Source: Clostridiales bacterium
GTDB lineage: Bacteria; Bacillota; Clostridia; Christensenellales; Aristaeellaceae
Assembly: GCA_004556545.1 (NCBI GenBank)
Contig: SFGO01000052.1
Span: forward strand, 1 to 42,494
DNA: 42,494 nucleotides
Reading direction: 5' to 3'
The position numbers and the translations under genes are program-made. A model generated the notes under the pieces. The model made no database searches and had not been told where the DNA came from. It saw only the letters and a list, made by a program, of their open reading frames with translations. How positions within the stretch are numbered: position 1 is the stretch's first letter; every line of letters begins with the position of its first letter. Positions 32,852 through 40,892 of this stretch are shown piece by piece.

Positions 32852-32893
32852 CCGCAATGCCTCCTTCGAGCATTTCGCCCGGTTGATGGATTC

Positions 32894-32922
32894 ATTGTAG
32901 CATGGAAACGGCAAAATGTCTC
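32894..32922 (-). promoter_or_regulatory. Probable promoter of the nfeD-floA operon
   Basis: Leftward: GAGACA (32922-32917), 17 bases, TACAAT (32899-32894) with TG one base upstream (extended -10). The -35 match is weak, which the extended -10 may offset. Confidence 0.5.
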
Positions 32923-32953
32923 GTTTTTTTGTTCCATTCCGCCGGCATGGGTC

Positions 32954-33574
32954 TCATTTGTCATTTGGGGCGTCTGTTTTTACACGCAGGGATTCCCGAA
33001 GCGCTGCAAGGTCGCGCCCGTAATCCTCCTGCAAATGGGGATTGTAAATAATGGAAGCCGGATGATACAGGGGAAACAGCGGCAGCGTGAACGCTTCTTT
33101 TTCCGGCGGGGAAACCACGGCCCGGGTCCACTGCCCGTGCAGATGGCCCACCGTGTCCCGGAGGAAGCTCTGCAGGGCCACGTTGCCCAGCGTCACCAGC
33201 CCGTGGGGCCGCACCAGATCGATCTCCTTCATCAGCCAGGGCCGGAACAGCTCCTTTTCCTCCCGGGTGGGAGGCCGGTTGACCCGGCGGCCTGCGGCGC
33301 TCAGCTTGGTGGGCCGCAGCTTGACGGTATTGGTGACGTAAATTTCACTGCGGCGCAGGCCCAGCACTTCCAGAAAGCCTTCCAGATTCTTCCCCGCCTT
33401 GCCCACGAAGGGCTGTCCCTGCAGGGCCTCCTGCTCGCCGGGGGCTTCGCCGATCAGCATCAGCACCGGCTGCTTGGCCAGCCCTGCGCCGAACACCAGC
33501 GGACTTTGCCCGCCGGGATAGAGCGCCTGAAAAAACGCCGTGCAGTCCCGTTCAAAGCGCGTCATGGCGTCCAT
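32954..33574 (-). CDS. Uracil-DNA glycosylase, family 4-like, without Fe-S cysteines
   Basis: 206 residues. Motif A is GEAPGEQEA (42-50) followed by PFVGKAG, and motif C is HPAS (171-174). These place it in the family 4/5 uracil-DNA glycosylase group that removes uracil from DNA. Classical family 4 members hold a 4Fe-4S cluster with four Cys; here the only cysteine in the protein is Cys11, and the usual 'VKCRP' reads VKLRP (84-88). It may be a cluster-free branch. AAGGAGGG precedes the ATG at 33574. Confidence 0.85.
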   Translation of the reverse strand: MDAMTRFERDCTAFFQALYPGGQSPLVFGAGLAKQPVLMLIGEAPGEQEALQGQPFVGKAGKNLEGFLEVLGLRRSEIYVTNTVKLRPTKLSAAGRRVNRPPTREEKELFRPWLMKEIDLVRPHGLVTLGNVALQSFLRDTVGHLHGQWTRAVVSPPEKEAFTLPLFPLYHPASIIYNPHLQEDYGRDLAALRESLRVKTDAPNDK

Positions 33575-33650
33575 GGTTTTCCCTCCTTCGGCTGAAAGCC
33601 GCTCCGCTCCTTAGTGTCCCTTACCGACAGGAAAGCATACGCGGGCCGCG

Positions 33651-34046
33651 TCAGCGGATGCCGCCCTCCAACAGGGTCAGCGAATGAAGAATATCCGTCC
33701 TGAGCCACGAAAACAGCCCCAGCAGCATGGCCACCAGCACAAAGATCACAAAAACGCCCAACAGTACGCTGAAGGTGTTCAGAACGCCCATGGTGGTGCG
33801 CACCCGGCCTTCATGCTCCCATGCGTCCTCCATTGCTTCGTCCTCGTCGATTCCGTAGCCGTCGTTTTCCTCATCGTCGTAGGCCGGTTCTTCGTCTTCC
33901 TCATAGGCATAGGGATCGTAATCCCCTCCGTCGGCGGCAAAGCGGGAAGCGTCGTCCCCGGGCTCCTGATAGGGTTCCAGCACGTCGTTGAGCTCCATGG
34001 GCTCGTCCTCCTGCCCGGGCTGATACCGTCTGGTTTGATCGTCCAT
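33651..34046 (-). CDS. Acidic single-pass membrane protein, unknown function
   Basis: 131 residues. Residues 1-82 are very acidic (runs of Asp/Glu with Tyr and Pro) and probably disordered; residues about 86-113 form one membrane helix; a short tail follows. No known domain. AAAGGAGG precedes the ATG at 34046, supporting real translation. It lies between trmL and the uracil-DNA glycosylase gene on the same strand. Confidence 0.7.
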   Translation of the reverse strand: MDDQTRRYQPGQEDEPMELNDVLEPYQEPGDDASRFAADGGDYDPYAYEEDEEPAYDDEENDGYGIDEDEAMEDAWEHEGRVRTTMGVLNTFSVLLGVFVIFVLVAMLLGLFSWLRTDILHSLTLLEGGIR

Positions 34047-34102
34047 CCGACGTTCCTCCTTTCGAAGGGCTTGTGTTTTCCGTTCCTGATGTCAACGAAT
34101 CA

Positions 34103-34618
34103 TTATACGTAATCCATCCATGGCGCGCTTTCATCCTCCCGCCCCGTCAGCTCGCCTGCTTCCTGCATTCCGGGAAAATTCAGCGTCCGCAGGGCTTCGT
34201 ACAGCACAATGGCCACGGAATTGCTTAAATTCAGGCTCCGGGCGCCCGGCACCATGGGAATGCGCAGGCAGCGGTCGTATACCCGGCTGAGCAGGCTTTC
34301 CGGCAGGCCGCGGGTCTCCCGGCCGAAGATCAGAAAATCATCCGGGCCATAGGCTGCTTCGGTGTAGCTCCGGGGCGCTTTGGTGGAAAGAAAGTGCATC
34401 CGCGCGCCGGGATATTTTTCCAGCAGTTCTTCAAAATTTTCATGCACCTCATAGCGCATCATGCGCCAGTAGTCCAGCCCGGCCCGCTTCAGATACTTAT
34501 CCTCCAGCGAAAAGCCCAGCGGCTTGATCAGGTGCAGCACCGAGCCGGTAGCGGCGCAGGTGCGGGCAATATTGCCGGTATTCTGGGGAATTTCCGGCTC
34601 GTAAAGCACAATGTGCAT
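34103..34618 (-). CDS. trmL: tRNA (cytidine/uridine-34 2'-O)-methyltransferase TrmL
   Basis: 171 residues of the SPOUT (trefoil knot) class. 'HIVLYEPEIPQNTGNIARTC' opens, then 'LIFGRETRGLP' and 'RSLNLSNSVAIVLYEA' form the SAM-binding knot. It methylates the wobble ribose of certain leucine tRNAs. ATG 34618 follows GGAGGTGATTTC. Has its own promoter downstream of recG. Confidence 0.94.
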   Translation of the reverse strand: MHIVLYEPEIPQNTGNIARTCAATGSVLHLIKPLGFSLEDKYLKRAGLDYWRMMRYEVHENFEELLEKYPGARMHFLSTKAPRSYTEAAYGPDDFLIFGRETRGLPESLLSRVYDRCLRIPMVPGARSLNLSNSVAIVLYEALRTLNFPGMQEAGELTGREDESAPWMDYV

Positions 34619-34635
34619 GAAATCACCTCCCGGGT

Positions 34636-34664
34636 ATTGTACCCGAAACCAAAGCGGTTTTCAA
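34636..34664 (-). promoter_or_regulatory. Promoter of trmL overlapped by an inverted repeat
   Basis: Leftward: TTGAAA (34664-34659), 17 bases, TACAAT (34641-34636). The -10 box lies within CGGGTA-TTG-TACCCG (34631-34645), a 6+6 palindrome. The transcript would start almost at the ribosome site, giving a very short leader. Confidence 0.5.
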
Positions 34665-34668
34665 CCTT

Positions 34669-36693
34669 TCAGCTCACGGAGACCTTTCCGGCAGACTGGC
34701 TCACATACGCCTCCGCCAAGGTCTGCACGGCTTTCCATTCCTCCGCATAGGCGGGGTCGGAGCTGATCTCTTCCACGCACTGGCTGGCCCGGTACAAAAG
34801 GGTCATATCTCCCGCCCCGGGCATCAGGGCCTCGCCGTGCTGGCGGGTGCCCAGCAGCTCGCCCGGCCCCCGCAGCTCCAGATCCGTCTGCGCAATCTGG
34901 AAGCCGTCGTTGGTGCGCACCAGCGCCTGCAGGCGCTCGTTGGATTCCGCCATCAGGAAGCACCAGCTCTGCGCCGTGCCCCGGCCTACCCGGCCCCGCA
35001 GCTGATGCAGCTGGGCCAGACCGTAGCGGTCCGCGTCCTCGATGACCATCACGGAAGCATTGGGCACGTTAACGCCCACTTCGATCACCGTGGTGGAGAC
35101 CAGAATCTGCAGCTTTCCCGCCGCGAAATCCGCCAGCGCCGCCTGCTTTTCGGCGGCAGGCTGGGTGCCGTAGGTCAGTCCCACCGTAAACCCGGCGAAG
35201 GCCTTCCGGTTCAGCTCCCGGGCGTGGCTTTTGACCGCCATCAGGCCGTCGGCGTTCTCGCTTTCTTCCACCAGCGGGCAGACGATATAGGCCTGCCGCC
35301 CGGCCTTCAATTCCTCGCGGATAAAGGCGTACAGGCCGCTGCGCTTGCTTTCCGGCACCAGCCGGGTCTTGACCGGCTGCCGGCCCGGGGGCAGTTTATC
35401 GATCACGCTCACATCCAGATCGCCGAACAGGCTCAGCGCCAGCGAACGCGGAATCGGCGTGGCGGACATGACCAGCAGGTGCGGCGCGCGCCCGGCGGAC
35501 GTGTCGCCGCCTTTTTCCAGAAGGGCCGTGCGCTGGGCCACGCCGAAACGGTGCTGCTCGTCCGTAATGCACAGGCCCAGATGCTGAAAACGCACGCTGC
35601 CGCCGATCAGGGCGTGGGTGCCGATCACCGCCTGCCATCGGCCCTCCCGAATGGCTTCCAGCGCTTCCCGCCGTTCCTTCGCCGGCATGCCGCTGACCAG
35701 CAGGCCGCAGCCGAAGCCGTTTTTTTCGAAAAAGGGTCTCATGGTTTCCACATGCTGCCGGGCCAGAATCTCCGTGGGAGCCATCAGGGCGCTCTGATAG
35801 CCGCTTTGAGCGGCCAGCAGCATCGCACCCATGGCAACAGCCGTTTTGCCGCTGCCCACGTCCCCCTGCACCATCCGGGCCATGGCATAGGGGGCAGGGC
35901 CTTTCATTCCCATATCCCGGGCGATCTCCGCAAGGGTACGGCGCTGCGCGCCCGTAGGTAAAAAGGGCAGCGAAGCCCAGAAGGCCTCCTGCCGCCCGGC
36001 TGGAATTTCCATAGGCAGTCCGCCCCGGCGCAGCCGACGCATCATGCGGATGCCCGCCTGGTACATCAGCATTTGCTCAAAGGCCAGCCGTCGCTGAGCC
36101 GATGGGATTTCGTCCATGATTTGCGGCGCATGCAGGCGGCGCAGGGCTTCGCCCAAGGGCAGCAGCTCATAGCGCTTCACCAGCGACAGGGGCAGGGTTT
36201 CCGGGCAGACCTCGTCCAGCATTTCCAGCGCTTCCCGGACGATCTGCTCGTGCACCCGCTGGGGCAGTCCCTCGATGGGCCGGTACAGGGGCACGATGCG
36301 CGTATTCTTTTCCAGCGAAGGGTTCATCAGCTGCAGCCGTCCGCCCCGGCTTTCCACCGGGCCGCACAGCAGGAAGCGGGTACCCCGGTTCAAATTTTCC
36401 TTCATCCACGGCTGATTGAACCAGCAGGCGCTCAGCTTGCCGCTCTCGTCGGAAAAAGCGCAGGTGACCAGCGTCATTTTCCCCTTGAAGCGGGCCAGCT
36501 TCGCCTCCCCCTCCCGGACCAGCGAGAAGCACTGCCGCTGCCCTGCCTCCGCCCGGGCGGCGGGCGTAATGGCGCTGCAGTCCCGATATTTCTGGGGAAC
36601 GGTATACAAAAGATCACGCAACGAGACGATTCCCGCTGCGTGTAAGGCTTCCAATCGATTTTTTCCGATTCCGGTCAGAGATGCAAGTTCCAT
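34669..36693 (-). CDS. recG: ATP-dependent DNA helicase RecG
   Basis: 674 residues. The N-terminal wedge/OB domain (about 1-200) begins 'LASLTGIGKNRLEALHAAGI'. Helicase motif I is GDVGSGKT (277-284), motif II is DEQH (378-381), and motif VI is 'QLRGRVGRG'. RecG reverses stalled replication forks and acts on D- and R-loops. It follows the FakA-like gene by three bases. Length is normal. Confidence 0.97.
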   Translation of the reverse strand: MELASLTGIGKNRLEALHAAGIVSLRDLLYTVPQKYRDCSAITPAARAEAGQRQCFSLVREGEAKLARFKGKMTLVTCAFSDESGKLSACWFNQPWMKENLNRGTRFLLCGPVESRGGRLQLMNPSLEKNTRIVPLYRPIEGLPQRVHEQIVREALEMLDEVCPETLPLSLVKRYELLPLGEALRRLHAPQIMDEIPSAQRRLAFEQMLMYQAGIRMMRRLRRGGLPMEIPAGRQEAFWASLPFLPTGAQRRTLAEIARDMGMKGPAPYAMARMVQGDVGSGKTAVAMGAMLLAAQSGYQSALMAPTEILARQHVETMRPFFEKNGFGCGLLVSGMPAKERREALEAIREGRWQAVIGTHALIGGSVRFQHLGLCITDEQHRFGVAQRTALLEKGGDTSAGRAPHLLVMSATPIPRSLALSLFGDLDVSVIDKLPPGRQPVKTRLVPESKRSGLYAFIREELKAGRQAYIVCPLVEESENADGLMAVKSHARELNRKAFAGFTVGLTYGTQPAAEKQAALADFAAGKLQILVSTTVIEVGVNVPNASVMVIEDADRYGLAQLHQLRGRVGRGTAQSWCFLMAESNERLQALVRTNDGFQIAQTDLELRGPGELLGTRQHGEALMPGAGDMTLLYRASQCVEEISSDPAYAEEWKAVQTLAEAYVSQSAGKVSVS

Positions 36694-36696
36694 GCT

Positions 36697-38367
36697 TTAT
36701 TCCACGGAAACCAGATAGTAGTACAGCGGCTGGCCGCCCATCTGCATTTCCACGTCGCAGTCGCCGTAGCACTCCTCCAGCTCGTCGGTGAGCGCCTGTG
36801 CGTCGGCTTCTTTGGTGTCCTTGCCGTAATAAACGGTAATCAGCTCGTCCTCGTCGGTCACGATGGATTCCATCAGCCGCATGGTCACATCGTGAACGTC
36901 GCTGCCCACGGTCTGGATCTTGCCGTTGTACAGGCCGATAATATCGCCCTGATGAATGTGCAGGTCGTCCAGATCCGTATCCCGGACGGCATAGGTCACA
37001 GTGCCGGTGCGCACCCGCTGGGCGGCTTCTTCCATCCGGGCGGCGTTCTGCTCGGGGGAAAGCTCAGGCTGGCAGGCGATGGCGGCGGCGATGCCCATGG
37101 CCACGTTTTTGGTGGGGATGACCACCACTTTCTTGTCCTCGCACAGTTCAGCCGCCTGCTGCGCCGCCAGGATCACGTTGCCGTTGTTGGGCAGTACATA
37201 GACCACCTTGGCGTTGACCCGGCCCACAGCCTCGGAAATATCCTCGATGCTGGGGTTCATGGTCTGGCCGCCCTCCACCACCTGATCCACGGTCAGGTCG
37301 CGGAAGATCTGGTTGAAGCCTTCGCCCAGCGAAACGGCCACCATGCCGGATTCCTTCATGGGTTCCGGTTCGGCGGCGGGCTGAGGCTCGGCCTTGGGTT
37401 CTTCCTTGGGCTGGCTTTCCCGGCGCTTCTGGGCCATGTTCTCGATCTTCAGGTCGATCAATTCGCCCAGGCTCAGGCCGAACTCAAGGGCCTTGGCAGG
37501 CTCGTTGGTGTGCACATGCACCTTCACGGCGCTCAGGTCGCCGGTGACGCGCACGCAGTCGCCGATGCGGTTCAGGCGGCGGCGCAGGGAATCGATATCC
37601 TCTTCCACAATATCCGGGAACAGGTTCTCGATGCCGAACTCGGTGCAGTAGATGTACTTCAGCTCGCCAGTCAGGCTGTGCTCGTCCTCAAAGCTGTCGC
37701 TTGCCGCGCCCTCGGCCTCGTCGTCGCTGGGCAGCTCCTCGCCCCGCAGCACGGCGGCGTAGCCCATATAGATGTACAGAAGGCCCCGGCCTCCGGCGTC
37801 CACCACCCCCGCCTGAGTCAGCGCGGGCAGCATCTGCTGGGTCTTTTTCAGAATGACCTCGCCGGTGGAAAGGATGTTGGTAAACAGCGCATCGTAGTCG
37901 TCGGGCGTGCGTTCGGCCTGTTTGACGGCTTCCTCGGCAATGACGCGGGCCACGGTCAGGATAGTGCCCTCCTTGGGCTTCATCACGGCCTTGTAGGCGG
38001 TTTCCGCGCCGCTTTTAAGGGCGGCGGCAAACTGCAGGGGCGTAATGCGGTCCACGCCGTCCAGCGCCCGGCTGAAACCGCGCAAAAGCTGGGAGGTGAT
38101 CACGCCGCTGTTGCCCCGGGCGCCCTTCAGCGCGCCCTTCGATACGGCTGCGGCGGCCTCTCCCGCGTTCAGATATTCCTTCTGGCTGACCTCCCGGGTG
38201 GCGGAGGCCATGGTCAGGCTCATATTGGTGCCGGTATCGCCGTCCGGCACAGGGAAAACGTTCAGCGCGTCCACCGCTTCCCGATGTTTTTCCAAAAGCG
38301 CGGCGCCCGCGACCACCATATCCCGCAGCAGCACCCCGTCGATCGTTTTGGCTTGGATCAAGGTCAT
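36697..38367 (-). CDS. fakA: DAK2/DegV-type fatty acid kinase subunit (FakA/YloV-like)
   Basis: 556 residues. The N-terminal DhaL-like kinase domain (about 1-200) has 'FPVPDGDTGTNM' with the Asp residues that bind Mg-ATP. A middle domain and a C-terminal DegV-like region ('VYVLPNNGNVILAAQQAA') follow. A Gln/Glu/Pro-rich linker (about 315-345) separates them. In Staphylococcus FakA phosphorylates fatty acids presented by FakB. The Asp23 - YloV - RecG order is conserved in Bacillota. No fakB is in this window. Confidence 0.9.
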   Translation of the reverse strand: MTLIQAKTIDGVLLRDMVVAGAALLEKHREAVDALNVFPVPDGDTGTNMSLTMASATREVSQKEYLNAGEAAAAVSKGALKGARGNSGVITSQLLRGFSRALDGVDRITPLQFAAALKSGAETAYKAVMKPKEGTILTVARVIAEEAVKQAERTPDDYDALFTNILSTGEVILKKTQQMLPALTQAGVVDAGGRGLLYIYMGYAAVLRGEELPSDDEAEGAASDSFEDEHSLTGELKYIYCTEFGIENLFPDIVEEDIDSLRRRLNRIGDCVRVTGDLSAVKVHVHTNEPAKALEFGLSLGELIDLKIENMAQKRRESQPKEEPKAEPQPAAEPEPMKESGMVAVSLGEGFNQIFRDLTVDQVVEGGQTMNPSIEDISEAVGRVNAKVVYVLPNNGNVILAAQQAAELCEDKKVVVIPTKNVAMGIAAAIACQPELSPEQNAARMEEAAQRVRTGTVTYAVRDTDLDDLHIHQGDIIGLYNGKIQTVGSDVHDVTMRLMESIVTDEDELITVYYGKDTKEADAQALTDELEECYGDCDVEMQMGGQPLYYYLVSVE

Positions 38368-38415
38368 TTCCTCCCGATACGCTTGTATTTGTATGCCATG
38401 GGGCCAGCGTCCTTC

Positions 38416-38766
38416 TTATACCCGGATGCCCTCCACGGAGATATTGACGCGGCGGACTTTCACGCCCGTCATGCTTTCCAGCTTATAGCGCACGGTCTGC
38501 GCGATGGTCTTGCAGACCTCGGCGATGGAAATTCCGTATTCCACAATGATAAAAAGATCCACATCCAGCATGTCGTCCACCAGACGAAGCTGCACGCCCT
38601 TGGACAGGTTTTCCCGTCCCAGCCACTGCACCAGCCCGTCTTTGGCGCGTTTCGAGGACATGGCGACGATACCGTAGCATTCCAGCGCGGCGTAGCCGAC
38701 CACCTTCAGCATGACATCCTCGGTGATATAGATCGTACCGATGTCATTTTTGATCTTACATTCCAT
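38416..38766 (-). CDS. Asp23/Gls24 family envelope stress protein
   Basis: 116 residues. 'GTIYITEDVMLKVVGYAALECYGIVAM' opens and 'YGISIAEVCKTIAQTVRYKLESMTGVKVRRVNISVEG' type sequence closes, both typical of the family. These small proteins associate with the cell envelope; this short form is the usual neighbour of yloV/fakA. Start ATG 38766 follows GGGAGGCAAGGA; an upstream extension to 38805 is not favoured. Confidence 0.92.
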   Translation of the reverse strand: MECKIKNDIGTIYITEDVMLKVVGYAALECYGIVAMSSKRAKDGLVQWLGRENLSKGVQLRLVDDMLDVDLFIIVEYGISIAEVCKTIAQTVRYKLESMTGVKVRRVNISVEGIRV

Positions 38767-38841
38767 AAGTCCTTGCCTCCCCTGTGCGGCGCGGCGCGCC
38801 CACAATGCTGGCCTGCCCGTTACGCACAGCAGGTCAGGCTA

Positions 38842-38870
38842 ATTATACATGATTGCTGGCTTTTTCGCAA
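38842..38870 (-). promoter_or_regulatory. Promoter of asp23-fakA-recG
   Basis: Leftward: TTGCGA (38870-38865), 17 bases, TATAAT (38847-38842), with TG one base upstream. It is divergent from the gatCAB promoter about 60 bases away. Confidence 0.75.
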
Positions 38871-38932
38871 CTCATTCGTTGGATTCCCTCCAAAGGCGTT
38901 TTTCCATCCCCGGCCCCGGCCGCCTCCGCCGG

Positions 38933-38961
38933 TTGAATTCCCAGCGCAAACATGGTATAGT
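38933..38961 (+). promoter_or_regulatory. Promoter of gatCAB
   Basis: TTGAAT (38933-38938), 17 bases, TATAGT (38956-38961) with TG one base upstream. The leader of about 110 bases holds a TCTCCGC/GCGGAGA hairpin (39020-39038). It is too short for a T-box. The 310-base asp23-gatC gap holds no other gene. Confidence 0.7.
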
Positions 38962-39076
38962 AATGCCGGACGGACTGGGACAAAAGCGTTCCCGGGCCGT
39001 ATTTTTCGGCTGAAGAAGTTTCTCCGCTCCCTGCGGAGAGATGCCGCTGATTCTGGTATGAACAGGAGCGCCGCCT

Positions 39077-39352
39077 ATGGAATCGGAATGGAAACGCCTT
39101 TTGGAGGAGCCGTGCATGCTGCATCTGACCCCGGCGGAGGAAGCAGCCATCCGGCGGCAGTGGTCCTCGGTGCTGCGCTCGGCGTCGCTGCCGCCCATGG
39201 CCGGGAAAGAGCCCGCCGACTTCCGCCCGGAAAAGCCCTGCGCCGCCCTGCGGGCCGACGAGCCTTCCGCCTGCCTTGACCGGGAAACGGCGCTTTCCAA
39301 CGCCCCCGCCTCCGCGGACGGCCTGATCACGGTACCCCACGCGCTGTCATAA
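39077..39352 (+). CDS. gatC: Asp-tRNA(Asn)/Glu-tRNA(Gln) amidotransferase subunit C
   Basis: 91 residues, close to the usual 95. The C-terminal half is diagnostic: 'LRADEPSACLDRETALSNAP' followed by 'DGLITVP', as in the GatC belt that wraps GatA-GatB. The N-terminal half ('LHLTPAEEAAIRRQW') fits the helical start but is diverged. Start ATG 39077 has AGGAG eight bases before; an internal ATG at 39116 has a stronger GGAGG but would remove the first helix. First gene of gatCAB. Confidence 0.85.
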   Translation: MESEWKRLLEEPCMLHLTPAEEAAIRRQWSSVLRSASLPPMAGKEPADFRPEKPCAALRADEPSACLDRETALSNAPASADGLITVPHALS

Positions 39353-39374
39353 TCATAAAGGAGACTGTTCGCTC

Positions 39375-40892
39375 ATGGAAGGGAACCGCCGCTTTCTCTC
39401 CCTGTGCGCGCTGCCGGCTTCGGAACTGGCGCGCGGACTGGAGAACGGGACTTTTTCGTCCGAGGACGTAACGCAAGCCTTTTTGGATCATATCGCCCTG
39501 CAGAACCCCGCGCTGAACGTGTTTCTGGAGGTTTTTGAAGCTTCCGCCCGGGAAGAATCCCGGGCGTCCGATCGCCGCCGCCGGGAGGGCAAGCCCCTTT
39601 CCCGGCTGGACGGCGTTCCTTTTGCGGTAAAGGATAACCTGTGCGTAGAAGGACGGCGCTGTACCTGCGCCAGCCGGATGCTGGAAAACTACCGTCCGCC
39701 CTATACCGCCACGGCGGTCAGTCGGCTGCAGCAGGCGGGCATGCCGCTGCTGGGCCGAGTCAATCTGGACGAATTCGCCATGGGCAGCAGCACGGAGACC
39801 AGCTTTTTCGGCCCTTCCCGCAATCCATGGGATCCCAGCCGGGTACCCGGCGGCTCCTCAGGGGGCTGCGCCGCCGCCGTGGCTGCCGGCATGACGCCGG
39901 TGGCGCTGGGCAGCGATACCGGCGGAAGCATCCGTCAGCCTGCCGCCCTGTGCGGCGTGGCCGGGGTCAAGCCCGCTTACGGAACCGTCAGCCGCTACGG
40001 GCTGGTGGCCATGGCCAGCTCTTTTGATCAGATCGGCCCGCTGTGCAAAACCAGCGAAGACGCGGCGATGGTCATGAATCTGCTGGCCGGGGGCGGTCCC
40101 CACGACATGACCGCCGACCCGGCTCTGGCGGCGGATTTCACCGCTGGGCTGGATCTGCCCCTGAAAAACGTGAAGATCGCCCTGCCGGAAGAAGCCTTCG
40201 GGCAAGGGCTGGACGCGGACGTGGAGCGGGCGGTTCGCGCCGCCGCCGAGGTGCTGAAGCATCTGGGCGCGGAAGTCAGCTTTCTCTCCCTTCCGTCGCT
40301 GCCGCTGGGCCTGCCTGCCTATCTGACGCTCTCCTGCGCCGAAGCGGGCAGCAATCTGGCCCGGTACGACGGCGTTCGCTACGGCCATCGGGCTTCGGCA
40401 GCGGAGATCAACGAGCTCTATCGGGAAAGCCGCCGGGAGGGCTTCGGCATGGAGGTCAAGCGGCGGATCCTGCTGGGGGCGTACAGCCTCTCAGAGGAGC
40501 ACCGGGCCGAAACCTACGACCGGGCCGTGCAGGCCCGCGCCCTTCTGCAAAAGGAATTGGAACGGGCGCTGGAAGCCGTGGATATGCTGCTGTTCCCCAC
40601 CACGGCCGGCCCGGCGTGGCCCATCGGCGAAAAGCAGGATGATCCCGCCCGGATGTACCTGTCCGACCTGTACAGCGTGCCCGCCAATCTGGCGGGGCTT
40701 CCGGCGCTGAGCCTGCCTTGCGGTCTTTCGGGCGAAGGGCTGCCCATGGGCATGACGCTGATGGGCGGCCGGACTTCGCTGCCCCTGCTGTTCCGGGCGG
40801 CGGCCCGGTATGAAGCGGCCTGTCCCCTTCCCCGGGGAAGCCATCCCTATGAACGTCTGACGGCCGTCGGGCAGGAAGGAGCGCAGGCATGA
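39375..40892 (+). CDS. gatA: Asp-tRNA(Asn)/Glu-tRNA(Gln) amidotransferase subunit A
   Basis: 505 residues of the amidase signature family. It releases ammonia from Gln or Asn for transamidation of misacylated tRNA. Catalytic triad parts are visible: Lys in FAVKDN, Ser in GGSSGG and Ser in SDTGGSIRQP. 'GVKPAYGTVSRYGL' is the conserved GatA segment. AAAGGAG precedes the ATG. The stop overlaps the gatB start (ATGA). Confidence 0.97.
   Translation: MEGNRRFLSLCALPASELARGLENGTFSSEDVTQAFLDHIALQNPALNVFLEVFEASAREESRASDRRRREGKPLSRLDGVPFAVKDNLCVEGRRCTCASRMLENYRPPYTATAVSRLQQAGMPLLGRVNLDEFAMGSSTETSFFGPSRNPWDPSRVPGGSSGGCAAAVAAGMTPVALGSDTGGSIRQPAALCGVAGVKPAYGTVSRYGLVAMASSFDQIGPLCKTSEDAAMVMNLLAGGGPHDMTADPALAADFTAGLDLPLKNVKIALPEEAFGQGLDADVERAVRAAAEVLKHLGAEVSFLSLPSLPLGLPAYLTLSCAEAGSNLARYDGVRYGHRASAAEINELYRESRREGFGMEVKRRILLGAYSLSEEHRAETYDRAVQARALLQKELERALEAVDMLLFPTTAGPAWPIGEKQDDPARMYLSDLYSVPANLAGLPALSLPCGLSGEGLPMGMTLMGGRTSLPLLFRAAARYEAACPLPRGSHPYERLTAVGQEGAQA

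Noticed and set aside
38968..39076. T-box or other riboswitch before gatC
   Set aside because: The leader is only about 110 bases and shows one simple hairpin; no T-box bulge sequence is visible.
36892..39279. 795-codon + strand frame opposite the FakA-like gene
   Set aside because: Antisense shadow with no coding signature; it also runs across two real promoters and into gatC in another frame.
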